Below are positions 1-9,584 of a stretch of DNA of 64,000 nucleotides, in pieces. The translations under genes were made by a program, and so were the position numbers. Location: assembly GCA_034111645.1 (NCBI GenBank), contig JAWUWW010000042.1, positions 89,220 to 153,219 of the forward strand. The letters are read 5' to 3'. Source of the stretch: CANLBN01 sp034111645 (GTDB lineage Bacteria > Pseudomonadota > Gammaproteobacteria > Pseudomonadales > Cellvibrionaceae). Each line of letters begins with the position of its first letter. Position 1 is the stretch's first letter. The notes under the pieces were generated by a model that searched no databases, was not told the DNA's origin, and saw only the letters and a program-made list of their open reading frames with translations.

Positions 1-470
1 CTGTAGGCCCACAATACTATAAAAGTTATTTTCACATGTGTAGTAATTTACTCAAAAAAGATGGTCTTATGTTAATTCAGGCGATTACTATGCCGGATCA
101 ACGCTATGCTGTTACTTCTGACGGTGTCGATTTTATACAGAAATATATTTTTCCGGGCGGTCACCTGCCATGCAACTCTGTGTTGCTAGAAAATGTTGCC
201 AAATATACTGATATGCAAGTTGTGGGTATAGAAGACATTACTTTCGATTATGCAAAAACTCTACATGATTGGAGAGAACGTTTCTTTGATCAATTGTCTG
301 CTGTTAAAAAGCAAGGTTATGATGATGTATTCATTCGTATGTGGGATTATTATCTGAGTTACTGTGAGGGTGGTTTTCGTGAGCGCGCAATTGGCACTAT
401 ACAAATGCTAATAGCAAAACCCCGCTGCCTGCATTTGCCAGCAATTAAGAATTTCAAAACTGTTGCTTAA
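1..470 (+). CDS. cfa: Cyclopropane-fatty-acyl-phospholipid synthase, C-terminal part (cut by window edge)
   Basis: The reading frame is open from the first base, so the gene starts upstream of the window; the in-window ATG at 36 is internal. The visible 156 residues match the C-terminal third of the SAM-dependent CFA/mycolic-acid cyclopropane synthase family: a QYYKSYF segment, a CSNLLKKDGLMLIQAIT strand, a YIFPGGHLP motif, a DWRERF helix and a YYLSYCEGGF motif near the end. Members methylenate cis double bonds of membrane phospholipid acyl chains using S-adenosylmethionine. The N-terminal SAM-binding region is out of view. It ends normally at a TAA. Family assignment is firm; substrate is inferred from the family. 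Confidence 0.9.
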   Translation, partial: VGPQYYKSYFHMCSNLLKKDGLMLIQAITMPDQRYAVTSDGVDFIQKYIFPGGHLPCNSVLLENVAKYTDMQVVGIEDITFDYAKTLHDWRERFFDQLSAVKKQGYDDVFIRMWDYYLSYCEGGFRERAIGTIQMLIAKPRCLHLPAIKNFKTVA

Positions 471-638
471 ATTTAGGAATAACGCATCTGTCATTAACGC
501 AAAAAATATTTATAAATAATTACCAAAGAGCTTGTTAATTATTTATAGATGTTCTGTCGAACTGACTTTTCAAAGTCTTTCGAGGCAGTAGTTGATTGAT
601 GATTGGATTATAAAATCCAAAACCAATAGGTTTTTTAA

Positions 639-1490
639 ATGATTTTAGAGACACGTTTTTTTAACACATTATTTTTACCTTCTATATTTATTTTTGTATT
701 TATTACGGGAACATCAGTCAGTGCGGATGTATTGAAGTCATGCCCCCAGTATCAATCTCCCAATAAAAAAGCAAATATTATTGGTATGGTGCGAGATATT
801 GAAAGTAGTCAGGTTCTTTATTGTGAGTATCATATTTTTAATAATGAAGAAAATTTTGATAAAATTTATAAAAAAACTATTGTTGAATATAGAGCATATG
901 ACCAAATGCTCATTGCTACAAAAACAGTTGATTATTCGCCAGGTTTAATTCGTCCAAATGTTGTCCAATTAGACTTGCGTAACAACGAGTTGCGCAGTTC
1001 TATAAATAGCTCTGTCGATAAAGCTAATATAAATGCTAAAGGTGCAAACAAGGAAGAGAAGGATACCGTTATCAATGTTAGTTATCGGAAACCGAATTCT
1101 GAACTAGTGGAATCGGCTGCAATTGAGTTGGAAAATATGCTGGTAATTGATGCTGGTTTTGACGAAGCGGTGAAAGAGAATTGGTCAACGTTAACCGGTG
1201 GCGAAAAACTCATTATAGATTTTTTATCGCCAGTGCATTTAAGAACGATTAAATTAACTGTCAGGCAGTCTAATACTGATGAATGCTACCAAGACACTTA
1301 CGATAAGAAAACACAGACCTGTTTTTTAATACGGCCTTCTAATATGTTGCTTAATTTGTTTGTAAAGCCATTGGCTCTGACTTATGACCTTGCGTCTAAA
1401 CGCTTATTACGTTTCAAGGGCGATGTAAATATCACAGATGCCCAAGGTGACACTCAAAGTGCAGTTATTCAATATTATTATGATAGCTAA
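639..1490 (+). CDS. Hypothetical periplasmic protein with signal peptide, 283 aa
   Basis: I do not recognise the family. Residues 1-29 form a signal peptide (charged start, long hydrophobic core, SVSA cleavage region), so the mature protein is expected in the periplasm. It has a Cys at the start of the mature part (LKSCPQY), another in YCEYHIF, and a pair around residues 210-225 (DECYQDTY, QTCFLI) that could form disulfides. The C-terminal half looks strand-rich (repeated alternating hydrophobic stretches such as LMLNLFVKPLALTY). No catalytic motif is visible. It lies alone, about 170 bp after the cfa gene and facing two small minus-strand genes. Confidence 0.7.
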   Translation: MILETRFFNTLFLPSIFIFVFITGTSVSADVLKSCPQYQSPNKKANIIGMVRDIESSQVLYCEYHIFNNEENFDKIYKKTIVEYRAYDQMLIATKTVDYSPGLIRPNVVQLDLRNNELRSSINSSVDKANINAKGANKEEKDTVINVSYRKPNSELVESAAIELENMLVIDAGFDEAVKENWSTLTGGEKLIIDFLSPVHLRTIKLTVRQSNTDECYQDTYDKKTQTCFLIRPSNMLLNLFVKPLALTYDLASKRLLRFKGDVNITDAQGDTQSAVIQYYYDS

Positions 1491-1617
1491 TTATTAATGA
1501 AAACCCTGCGCTTAAAGCATAGAGCATAGTGTTTCATTTTTATTTGTTACTTGATGGGTAACTTAGTAAGCAGATTTTGAATTTTGATAGGCGATTTATT
1601 TTTTGATTTAAGATAAA

Positions 1618-1872
1618 TTATTTCCAGCCATGAAGCCAATGATTTTCATCTTTTAAATCATTCCAGTTAATAGAGGCGCACCGCTTTGAAGTAACTGCTT
1701 CTAGTGAGCATGAAACGACAATATCCTCGTCATCAAATTCAATATCGCTTACCAAGAAATGCTTTTCTTTATTGATTGGGTTAACAGCTGTCCATTTGCT
1801 GTTGAGTAATTTTTTTGGATTAATTTTATTCACCAAAACTCCAAAATACATTGTATGGTTTTGCCAATTCAT
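1618..1872 (-). CDS. TIGR02450-type small Trp-rich protein, 84 aa
   Basis: The 84 residues contain the hallmark of the TIGR02450 family of small tryptophan-rich proteins: INPKKLLNSKWTAVNP near the start, EKHFLVSDIEFDDED in the middle, LEAVTSKRCASINWNDLKD, and the terminal LHGWK. No function is established for the family. There is no signal peptide or membrane segment, so it is probably cytoplasmic. It is followed in the same direction by nothing close and preceded by a small lipoprotein-like gene about 50 bp upstream; the two could be co-transcribed. Confidence 0.85.
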   Translation of the reverse strand: MNWQNHTMYFGVLVNKINPKKLLNSKWTAVNPINKEKHFLVSDIEFDDEDIVVSCSLEAVTSKRCASINWNDLKDENHWLHGWK

Positions 1873-1920
1873 CGTTTAACTTTCATATCAACTGAAAAGC
1901 TAAAGATCTTATAGTATTTA

Positions 1921-2106
1921 CTATTCTTTTTTTAAGGCCGCATCTCTTTCGGTGGTCGCATCACGCATAATTTTATTGACTTCTTTTGCTTTTTCGAGAG
2001 TTTTAAGTTGATACTGTGGAATTACGCCTTGTGGTTTTTCTTTTTCATTATCAGATTTAGCGCCGCAGCCAATTGATAAAGCAGCAAAAAGGATAACAAT
2101 TACCAT
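1921..2106 (-). CDS. Small lipoprotein-like protein, 61 aa
   Basis: A very short N-terminus runs straight into a hydrophobic core and then LSIGCGAKSDNEK, which resembles a lipobox followed by a polar, charged tail (many Lys and Glu, predicted helical). The frame stays open upstream of the ATG with basic residues (HRKIQ) that would make a better n-region, but there is no ATG, GTG or TTG there. The ATG at 2106 is therefore the best start and its signal is unusually short. The lipobox is not perfect, because Leu is one place too far from Cys. No function can be assigned. Confidence 0.5.
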   Translation of the reverse strand: MVIVILFAALSIGCGAKSDNEKEKPQGVIPQYQLKTLEKAKEVNKIMRDATTERDAALKKE

Positions 2107-2309
2107 TTGTATTTTACGGTGAAAATCTATGGTGTAAGTTGAGTTATAAGTTATGAAATAATTTTTAATATAAGTGTCCTAATATATTGAATCGATAGGA
2201 TAAAGCCGCAATAAATAAGTCATAGAAGATCAAAAAAGTTTACGTTGTCGTGTCAAACTCAGGTAAGTTTTTATTTGATCCTAGTATTGCGGTTTAATCA
2301 TTGAAAGAA

Positions 2310-3161
2310 TTAATTGTTTTTGCCTGTGCGGATATTTTCTCCGCGACGACGTAAATATTCAATAGTCATAAGCATCAGCACAGAAATTACAATAAGCAAG
2401 GTCGCCACTGCCAAAATTGTTGGATTTATTTGTTCTCTTAAACCGGAAAACATTTGACGAGGTATCGTTCGTTGCTCTGGGCCCGCTAAAAATAGAACAA
2501 CTACAACTTCATCAAAAGAAGTAATAAAAGCAAACAATGCTCCAGAAATTACTCCGGGTCGAATCAAAGGCACAACTACCTTAAAGAAAGTCATTAGCGG
2601 AGGCGCACCCAAGCTCATCGAAGCTCGTACTAAAGAATGATCAAAGCCGGCGAGGGCAGCATTAACAGTGATGATAACAAAGGGAGTTCCTAGTGCAGCA
2701 TGGGCTATAATAACACCAATGTAAGTGCCAGCTATATTGAGTTGCGAGTAGAAAAAAAACATACCTGCAGCGGTAATAATCAAAGGAACAATCATTGGTG
2801 ATAATAATACTGCCATTATTAATCGTTGAAACGGCATACTGGAATTGCTAAGCCCAATAGCAGCAAATGTTCCTAGCGTCGTTGCAAGTATTGTTGCAAA
2901 AAAACCAATATAGAAGCTATTTTTTATAGCGAGAATCCACTTGTCATCACTTAGAATTTCTTGATACCACTTAAGTGAATATGCATCTGCTTCGAATGCC
3001 AGCATACCTTCTGTAAAAGTGAAATAAGGTTCAGCATTAAAAGACAGTGGAATAATAACTAAAATAGGTAACATTAAAAAAACTAACGCTAACCACGAAA
3101 ATCCATGAAAACTGCGTAATCCTATACGTTGTGATAGCGTTAAGTATTTTGGAAGTGACAT
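2310..3161 (-). CDS. potC: Polyamine-type ABC transporter permease, PotC family
   Basis: Inner-membrane permease of 283 aa with about six hydrophobic segments and the EAA cytoplasmic loop (SMSLGAPPLMTFFKVVVPLIRPG, near residue 180) that docks onto the ATPase. Length and motif match the PotC/YdcV branch of the spermidine/putrescine permeases. It is the last gene of a four-gene minus-strand operon (ATPase, binding protein, large permease, this permease) and begins 3 bp after the upstream permease stop, which suggests translational coupling. The substrate is inferred from family; related transporters also carry other small cationic or acidic compounds. Confidence 0.9.
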   Translation of the reverse strand: MSLPKYLTLSQRIGLRSFHGFSWLALVFLMLPILVIIPLSFNAEPYFTFTEGMLAFEADAYSLKWYQEILSDDKWILAIKNSFYIGFFATILATTLGTFAAIGLSNSSMPFQRLIMAVLLSPMIVPLIITAAGMFFFYSQLNIAGTYIGVIIAHAALGTPFVIITVNAALAGFDHSLVRASMSLGAPPLMTFFKVVVPLIRPGVISGALFAFITSFDEVVVVLFLAGPEQRTIPRQMFSGLREQINPTILAVATLLIVISVLMLMTIEYLRRRGENIRTGKNN

Positions 3162-3164
3162 AAC

Positions 3165-4403
3165 TTATCCTAGTTTAATATTGCTCACACCAACGATACG
3201 ATCGTAGATAGCGTACATAATTAAGATGACGGCCAAGAGAAGAGACCCTAATGCTGCAGCCAGTTCCCAGTTGTTAGATGACTGCATATGGAAGGCAATA
3301 ATATTACTAATCATTTGGCCATCGGTACCACCCACGAGTGCTGGTGTTATGTAATAGCCGATAGAAATAATAAATACTAATAAGCTACCGGCAGCTAAAC
3401 CAGGAACAGTCATCGGCATATAAATTTTGATAAAAGCAGGAATTGGTTTGCCACCAAGTGATAAGGCGGCTCTTAAATAACTCGGATCTATACCTTTCAT
3501 AACACTGTAGAGAGGTAATACCATAAAAGGTAATAAAATATGTGTCATTGCAATAATGGTGGCAAATTGCGTGTAAAGCATTTCGAGCGGTTCATCAATA
3601 ACATGTAACGATTGTAAGATAGAATTAATAACACCGTTAGTTTGTAGTAAAGCGATCCAAGATGTGGTTCGCACTAGTAATGATGTCCAAAATGGTAATA
3701 GCACACAAATCATCAGCACATTGGCGACACGTGTAGGCAAAGTTACCAAATAGTAGGCTAAAGGATAACCTATCATTATTGTCAGCAATGTAATATAAAG
3801 CGCCAGCTTTAAGCTTTTCGCATAAAGTTGAATATAAATTTGGGTGTCGCGCGACTCTAAGTCGCCATCACGATCTCTGGTTAAATCTAATGCCGTTAAA
3901 TAAAACGTGTCAGTGTAACGTGCACCCGCTTTTTTCATAGCTCGCCAAATGCCAGGATCATTCCAGTCGGATTCAATCTCTGCTAAGGCAGCGTAATCTT
4001 GGGGTAAGCCTTCTGTTTTGGCTCTTTTAAGCGCTCTAGCTGTTGATTTTACGGTACTTGAAGCTCCAGGAAAGTGACGGTTAACGTCACCTGCTAGTTT
4101 CCCAGAGTCTCGATTTTTTGATAACACTAGAAGCTCTGCTGTAAACACACCCACCACACTGTGATCGGGTAGATTACCCGTTGATTCGTCCCATGACTCT
4201 AACTCTGAGAGTGTGTTCGGAATCAACTCAGCGACGACGGGGTGATAAACACTCCGGCTAAGCATTGTGCCAATTGGTATCACAAAAGAAATAATAATAA
4301 ATAGCAGTAATGGAACAGCGAAAAGAAACAGGATTCTTTTTTTTCGCCTTAACATAGCTCGGCTATGAACAACTTCTTCTGGACTTAATACATACTCGGT
4401 CAC
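3165..4403 (-). CDS. potB: Polyamine-type ABC transporter permease, PotB family, with large extra domain
   Basis: The protein is 412 aa, against about 280-300 for ordinary PotB. Residues 25-48 form the first membrane helix; residues about 50-195 are a polar, mostly helical insert (including SELESWDESTGNL and DLTRDRDGDLESRDT) that must lie in the periplasm; residues about 195-410 carry the normal permease core with the EAA loop (RAALSLGGKPIPAFIKIYMP). The insert follows helix 1 and precedes the core, where the binding protein docks. Similar long permeases exist in other proteobacterial importers of this type, so it is a subfamily trait rather than a local accident. It sits between the binding protein and PotC genes with 3-23 bp gaps. 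Confidence 0.88.
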   Translation of the reverse strand: MTEYVLSPEEVVHSRAMLRRKKRILFLFAVPLLLFIIISFVIPIGTMLSRSVYHPVVAELIPNTLSELESWDESTGNLPDHSVVGVFTAELLVLSKNRDSGKLAGDVNRHFPGASSTVKSTARALKRAKTEGLPQDYAALAEIESDWNDPGIWRAMKKAGARYTDTFYLTALDLTRDRDGDLESRDTQIYIQLYAKSLKLALYITLLTIMIGYPLAYYLVTLPTRVANVLMICVLLPFWTSLLVRTTSWIALLQTNGVINSILQSLHVIDEPLEMLYTQFATIIAMTHILLPFMVLPLYSVMKGIDPSYLRAALSLGGKPIPAFIKIYMPMTVPGLAAGSLLVFIISIGYYITPALVGGTDGQMISNIIAFHMQSSNNWELAAALGSLLLAVILIMYAIYDRIVGVSNIKLG

Positions 4404-4426
4404 AATGCTTTACTCCAGTATTTGTA

Positions 4427-5485
4427 TTACTTTAAAAGCCATTCGTTAAACTTTTCGCCTAATGATTCGCCATAGTCTGACCAAAAATCACCTGAAGCTC
4501 GCATACCTACATCTAAATTAGCAGAAGGTAGTTGGCTTTTAACTGCATCATCAACATAAACCATTGCTGATGCACGAGTTGGGCCATAAGCAACATCTTG
4601 CATACCTGATAAAGGCTTTGAGCCTGTAGAAAACTTGACAAATTCCATGGCATTCGCCTTGTTGGGAGCACCTTTAAGTACGGCCCAAGCATCAAGATCA
4701 AAAACGTGACCGTCCCACACCATTTTAAATGGTTTTTTGTCATCGTTAATCGCAGCATAAATACGACCGTTAGCCGATTGCACCATTACCGCACCGCCAT
4801 CATTTAACAATTGGGGGGCTTGCGACCAGCTATCAAACCAAACAAGATCATCCTTGATGGTATCTAGCTTTTCAAACGCACGTTGTTGACCTGCATCTGA
4901 CTCTAGCATGTCATAAACTTCATTGGCGGGTACTCCATCCGCTAGTAAAGCCCATTCTAAATTAATTTGTGGACGCTTACGCATTGCTCTTTTGCCAGGG
5001 AATTTTTTGGTATCAAAAAAGTCAGCAATCGTTGAGGGCGTGCCACCTTTTATTGTTTCGTCACTATAAGCATATAAAACTGTCCAATAGATGTTACCCA
5101 CTCCACATTCATTGCTCAATGCATCGGCATAAAAATCATCTTTGGCAGCAACGCCATTTTCACCCGGTGGTAATTGGTCTTGAGGAAATACTTCTAATAA
5201 GCCTTCAGAGCATGCACGTTCTAAATCGATTGTTTCGATATCGACAACATCCCATAAAACATTACCGCTCTCTACTTGAGCTTTAATCTCGGCGATACCG
5301 CCTGAGTAATCTTCAAAAAGTACTTGAATGCCTGTCTTTTTAGTAAACGGGTCTATCATGTGTTTTTGCTGAGCCGCACCATAAGCCCCGCCAAAAGATA
5401 CAGCGGTTAGTTTTTCTTCTGCAAGTGCACCGACACTTGCCGTACATAACAATGTAGCGGTAATAATCGAGTTGATTTTAATCAT
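4427..5485 (-). CDS. Periplasmic substrate-binding protein of the polyamine-type ABC importer
   Basis: Residues 1-22 form a signal peptide ending in ALA-EEK. The mature protein (about 330 aa) starts with LTAVSFGGAYGAAQQKHMIDPFTKKTGIQV, the usual opening of the PotD/YdcS-like extracellular solute-binding family, and later has the WDVVDIE segment and the GRIYAAINDDKKPF region seen in this group. It would bind ligand in the periplasm and deliver it to the two permeases encoded just downstream. The YdcS-like sequence leaves the substrate open (polyamine or another small organic molecule). The gene lies 41 bp downstream of the ATPase gene and 23 bp before the PotB gene. Confidence 0.9.
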   Translation of the reverse strand: MIKINSIITATLLCTASVGALAEEKLTAVSFGGAYGAAQQKHMIDPFTKKTGIQVLFEDYSGGIAEIKAQVESGNVLWDVVDIETIDLERACSEGLLEVFPQDQLPPGENGVAAKDDFYADALSNECGVGNIYWTVLYAYSDETIKGGTPSTIADFFDTKKFPGKRAMRKRPQINLEWALLADGVPANEVYDMLESDAGQQRAFEKLDTIKDDLVWFDSWSQAPQLLNDGGAVMVQSANGRIYAAINDDKKPFKMVWDGHVFDLDAWAVLKGAPNKANAMEFVKFSTGSKPLSGMQDVAYGPTRASAMVYVDDAVKSQLPSANLDVGMRASGDFWSDYGESLGEKFNEWLLK

Positions 5486-5526
5486 AATAAATCTCTTCGT
5501 TAGTGGTTAAGGTTAATGGTTAATAT

Positions 5527-6630
5527 CTAAGTTAAAGACTCCTGAAAAGCAGTTGCCCTCTCTAAAGGCCAGCTCAGGTGGGTTGAATCGCCTTTTTTAA
5601 TCACAGGCGCATCATGATCATTAAGCAACTTGACCCAAACTTCGGTCCCGCAACCCAATGAAAAATAGTAATGAATAGAGTCACCGACGTAGACATTCAT
5701 TATAAATTTACTGTCTACATTATTTTTGCGTTGTTCTGCTGGCTTGTTGATAAAGAGATTTTCAGGCCTTATCGTCACCGTGCATTGCGCGCCGATGTCT
5801 TTACAGTTGCCGTTTCGTACATTTACCTCGCTGCCATCAGCGAGTGTTACCGTCACGATTTCTTCATTAATTGCTTTGATGACTCCGCTAATATTATTAT
5901 TTTCACCAATAAAATTAGCCACAAAGAGATTGCTTGGTTTTTCATATAATGTCGCAGGCTCAGCACATTGCTGAACTATGCCATCATCAAATACAGCAAT
6001 TCGATCGGACATAGTTAATGCCTCAGTTTGATCATGTGTTACATAAATGGCTGTAAAACCGATTCTTTCATGTAGACGTTTTATTTCAAGCTGCATCTGT
6101 TCGCGTAAATTCTTATCCAAAGCGCCCAAGGGTTCATCCATAAGGATAATGCTAGCCTCAAAAATTAACGCCCTAGCAACAGCAACACGTTGTTGTTGGC
6201 CCCCGGAGAGCTGACCTGGATAACGTTTGCCAAAATCAGTTAGCTCTACTAATTCGAGTGTGGCCTGTACTTTTTGTTTAATCTCATCAGCGGGTAATTT
6301 TCTAACTTTGAGAGGGTATGCTAAATTTTCTGAAATAGTCATATGTGGAAAAAGTGCATAGTGTTGAAACACAACACCAATATTTCGATAATAAGGCGCG
6401 ATATTGTTGACAGGATTACCATCAATTAAAATGCTACCGCTAGAGACTTCTTCAAAGCCTGCTAGCATCATTAAACAGGTACTTTTGCCGGAGCCAGAGG
6501 GACCTAATAAGGTAACAAATTCACCTTCTCTAATGTCTAAGTTAAAATCTTTGACCACTAAGTTTTTTTGGTCATAACTTTTCTTGACATTGATAAACTG
6601 GACATATTTATTATTAAGCTTGGACTGCAT
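5527..6630 (-). CDS. potA: ABC transporter ATP-binding protein, PotA family
   Basis: 367-aa ATPase. Walker A is GPSGSGKST (residues 43-51), the Q-loop is FQHYALFPH (about 88-96), the signature is LSGGQQQR (141-148), Walker B is ILMDEP (161-166) and the switch His is in YVTHDQTEALT. After residue 240 comes a TOBE-type regulatory domain (GENNNISGVIKA, IRPENLFI). This layout is that of PotA/CysA-type importers. It is the first gene of the minus-strand operon and should energise uptake through the two permeases downstream. A 930-bp AT-rich gap upstream probably holds the promoter. Confidence 0.93.
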   Translation of the reverse strand: MQSKLNNKYVQFINVKKSYDQKNLVVKDFNLDIREGEFVTLLGPSGSGKSTCLMMLAGFEEVSSGSILIDGNPVNNIAPYYRNIGVVFQHYALFPHMTISENLAYPLKVRKLPADEIKQKVQATLELVELTDFGKRYPGQLSGGQQQRVAVARALIFEASIILMDEPLGALDKNLREQMQLEIKRLHERIGFTAIYVTHDQTEALTMSDRIAVFDDGIVQQCAEPATLYEKPSNLFVANFIGENNNISGVIKAINEEIVTVTLADGSEVNVRNGNCKDIGAQCTVTIRPENLFINKPAEQRKNNVDSKFIMNVYVGDSIHYYFSLGCGTEVWVKLLNDHDAPVIKKGDSTHLSWPLERATAFQESLT

Positions 6631-7564
6631 TTAGGGTAGCCTTACTTTTAATGTATAAAATTTTTTAAATGCTGATGTTAATGGATTATTTAAAATTTTT
6701 AATTAACGTCAGTAGTTTGATTATTATTTATTATTAGAGCAGTTAAAACTTACAGCACAAAAGCTTAAACTCGCTGCATTAATCAGCATCGAATATAATA
6801 GAAGAATAAAGTATTAATCGTTAGACGATTACCGTTAAACCATTACCGTAAGCAATGATTGATAGTATTAAAGATATTTTTAATAAAAAATACGTTAGAT
6901 GACGTAACTTAAATGTTACGAACACATATATTGATCAAGTTATAATCTATATGATTTTTCCCTATATTGCTAGTGGTAATGTTTGTGTGGGTACTTATGT
7001 GAGATAAAAGAGGGCATTTGAGCAGTGATTAACAATGACTAAACAAGTATGATCAATTAGTGAGACATCTAGTTTTGAGCTAAAAGATTCATATGTTTAT
7101 ACCATTAGTATCTACCGATAGATTTTTACACATTAAAAGAAATATAGTTTTTGATCTTATAAATATTAACAAAGCTTGCTATATATTTTACGCCTTAAAA
7201 TTGTATTAATTGATGAATTAAAAGCAACGTTTTTAATATTTAAGTTTTGATGTTATCAGAAAATAATTATACTATTCTTGGAAAGAAGCTGCGATAAATA
7301 GCTGTTTATAACTACTGTTTGATTCCAAATATAATCTAGCCACAATTATTTGCAAATTTTATGACCGATGATAATTGAATATTTAAAAAATTTCACTATG
7401 TCTTTTTAGAAATAAAAAATTAAAACTTAAAATAAATTGATGATATGTAAAATTATTTTTTACTTGTTGAGAAGTGTAATTTTTAGATAAATTTTTTTTA
7501 TCCAAATATAATAATTTTTCATCGTCATGATCGGGCCTATTTATAATTTATTACTTTGTTAGCT
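6631..7564. other. Long AT-rich intergenic region upstream of the importer operon
   Basis: This 930-bp stretch has no convincing ORF on either strand. About 200 bp upstream of the potA start there are two direct copies of ATTACCGT (6828-6835 and 6842-6849, 14 bp apart), a possible binding site. There is also a short dyad GTAAC-6-GTTAC near 6905-6920. The rest is A/T-rich with no recognisable RNA structure. It separates the importer promoter from the convergently placed thioesterase gene end. Confidence 0.4.
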
Positions 7565-7969
7565 TTATTGGGATGGAACCGAGTAGGTGCCTACAGCATG
7601 TGCTACTGGTGCAGTTTCACCATCAGAATATAACGTTACTTCGCCAACGATAAGTTTTTTACCGACTTTTATTAATGAACACTTAGCAATTATGTCTTTA
7701 TCGGATGAAGGCTTACGCAGAAAGTTGATTGATAGGTTTGTTGTGACTGCAAGAGCTACAAGTCCAATCTCGCCAAGAATAGCAACGTACAGAGCAACAT
7801 CGGCAACACTCATCAATACTGGACCCGAGACGGTACCTCCAGGGCGCAGCTCCTCAAAGCCTACCTCATGCGATACGGTCGCTCCTTTGGGTACAATTTC
7901 CTTGATAGTGCATTTTGTTTGAGGGAATTCTGATTTTAAGAACGCTGTTATTTCTTCTTTAGAGGTCAT
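7565..7969 (-). CDS. PaaI-like hotdog-fold thioesterase
   Basis: 134 aa, the usual size of a single hotdog domain. It has the typical PaaI/YdiI layout: a first strand region, then FEELRPGGTVSGPVLMSVADVALYVAILG (the long hotdog helix with the conserved GP/D region), then VTTNLSINFLRKP and a final LYSDGETAPVAHAVGTYSVP strand. Such enzymes hydrolyse acyl- or aryl-CoA thioesters; the substrate cannot be told from sequence. It may be transcribed after the formyltransferase gene 91 bp upstream in the same direction, but a T-rich gap lies between them. Confidence 0.85.
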   Translation of the reverse strand: MTSKEEITAFLKSEFPQTKCTIKEIVPKGATVSHEVGFEELRPGGTVSGPVLMSVADVALYVAILGEIGLVALAVTTNLSINFLRKPSSDKDIIAKCSLIKVGKKLIVGEVTLYSDGETAPVAHAVGTYSVPSQ

Positions 7970-8060
7970 GCTTCACCTTTTTTATGATTCGAAATTTATT
8001 TTATATAAAAGTTCGATTTTTTTAAACGGGTTTACTTCAGTATTTTAGCCTGTTTTTAAT

Positions 8061-8882
8061 TTATCGGAGTGCTAGTAAGCAACCCCTAGGGATGCTGATA
8101 AGGCCATCAATCGAGGCAATCGTCACTCTGATTTCGTCGATTGAAATGATTTCGCCCGCCTTACTATTGTGCGGGCACACCACAGCTTCTGCAGCGGTAA
8201 TCAAATAAGATTGCCCCTGAAGTTTACAATAAACACCTAAACTACCAAAAGCCCTAAGCTGCTTGAGCAATTGGTGCGTAGGATTATTCCAATTGATTGT
8301 TTGATCTTTTTGGGAGAGTTGATCCCAGTTTGAGCCATTTTCTTGTCTTATACTATTTATATAATAGTGATTTAAATTAGACAATAGTTGTTTTAGCAGC
8401 ACCGGAGTACCAATATAGAGCTTGGCCGACAGCGTATCAAAAGATTCATGCTCATCAAGAATTATTTTTTGTTGTAGCAGTATATCTCCCTCATCAAGTG
8501 CAGACGTCATCTTATGCAGCGTGATTCCTGCATGCTCAGGATATGCTAATAATAATAGCGGCAGCGGGGTAGAGCCACGACCATATGGAAGAAAAGTGGG
8601 GTGGATGTTAATTGCAAATTTTAATTTATCTGGAATTGGAATCCTCCAAGGGTACTCTGCCGATAAAAAAAGTTCTACGCCAGCACTAACTAATGCGTCC
8701 ATTTGGCTCTGCTCGGGTTTTTCGAGGCAAACAGATATTTGATTTTGTGTTGCACACTTAATCACTCGATCGGTATGTATGCTTTGTTGTCCCGTGTAAA
8801 TACAAACAACTTCATGGCCTTGGTTAATGAGTAGTTCGAGGCATGATGAGAAAGGGTTGTAGCCAAAATAAGCAATTTTCAT
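8061..8882 (-). CDS. Formyltransferase-family protein (Fmt/ArnA-like)
   Basis: 273 aa. It opens with a Rossmann strand (MKIAYFGYNPFSSCLELL) and contains NIHPTFLPYGRGSTPLP, the Asn-x-His signature of the 10-formyltetrahydrofolate-dependent formyltransferase fold, followed by ITLHKMTSALDEGDILLQQ with the catalytic Asp. The C-terminal 70 residues form a short extra domain. This resembles methionyl-tRNA formyltransferase but is shorter (Fmt is usually about 310 aa), and no def gene lies beside it. It is therefore more likely a relative that formylates a sugar or another amine. The exact substrate is unknown. Confidence 0.82.
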   Translation of the reverse strand: MKIAYFGYNPFSSCLELLINQGHEVVCIYTGQQSIHTDRVIKCATQNQISVCLEKPEQSQMDALVSAGVELFLSAEYPWRIPIPDKLKFAINIHPTFLPYGRGSTPLPLLLLAYPEHAGITLHKMTSALDEGDILLQQKIILDEHESFDTLSAKLYIGTPVLLKQLLSNLNHYYINSIRQENGSNWDQLSQKDQTINWNNPTHQLLKQLRAFGSLGVYCKLQGQSYLITAAEAVVCPHNSKAGEIISIDEIRVTIASIDGLISIPRGCLLALR

Positions 8883-9200
8883 GGTTTTATGCGACCCAAT
8901 TATAGTCGTTTATGATTTCAATATTGAATAGTTTAGTTTGTGTGTAAGTGTAAATAAACGAATTCAAAAATTTTTAATGAATTAAGTTTAAGAATGAAGA
9001 TCAAAACTTGATTCTATTAGTTCAATAGACCCACAAAGGACTTTATTTCTGTATGTCTTTGTTTTTCTAATTAAGTATATTGAATAATAAACATAAACGA
9101 AATTAATGCTAGTATGTGCGTAACATATCTGGCCCGTAGTTGGCAAAATACCTTTAAAGCCATGGGATATCTAACACTTTAAATATCAGGCGTATAAAAT
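8883..9200. other. Divergent intergenic region, nothing specific seen
   Basis: This 318-bp AT-rich region separates the minus-strand formyltransferase and the plus-strand DUF3461 gene and must hold promoters for both. I see no clear operator, riboswitch or ORF. Confidence 0.3.
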
Positions 9201-9584
9201 ATGAAAGAATACCCAACTCTTAATGAAATGGGCGTGAATCACCCAGAAGAAATTGAAAGATACTCTTTAGCCAGTACGAATAAAAGCGACAACTTACGCA
9301 TTATTTATCGTCGCAAAAAAGGGTCACTTCTGCCCGCGAGTAAACGCTATGAGTTTGGTCGATCGAGTAAAACTGTACTTGCTGATGGTGGCACTCAAAA
9401 AACAGATATAGTTCATGAGATTTCGCCTTTCTTACAGCGCTCTATTGCTGAGTTAGAAGATATAATAGGCAATAAGAAAACAAAGTTAAAAAATGCAACT
9501 GTTATTAAAGAGGAGCTGCAAAGACTTCAACAAGAAGTGACGAGTCGAATAGCTTACATTGAATCTCTTATTGAAGGCAGATAA
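9201..9584 (+). CDS. DUF3461 family protein, 127 aa
   Basis: The sequence starts MKEYPTLNEMGVNHPEEIERYSL and continues with DNLRIIYRRKKGSLLPASKRYEFGRSSK, the characteristic conserved block of DUF3461, then a coiled-coil-like C-terminus (ELEDIIGNKKTKLKNATVIKEELQRLQQEV, residues 85-118). The family is widespread in gammaproteobacteria and has no known function. No signal or membrane segment is present, so it is expected in the cytoplasm. It stands alone and is followed 41 bp later by a 7-bp tandem repeat array. Confidence 0.88.
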   Translation: MKEYPTLNEMGVNHPEEIERYSLASTNKSDNLRIIYRRKKGSLLPASKRYEFGRSSKTVLADGGTQKTDIVHEISPFLQRSIAELEDIIGNKKTKLKNATVIKEELQRLQQEVTSRIAYIESLIEGR

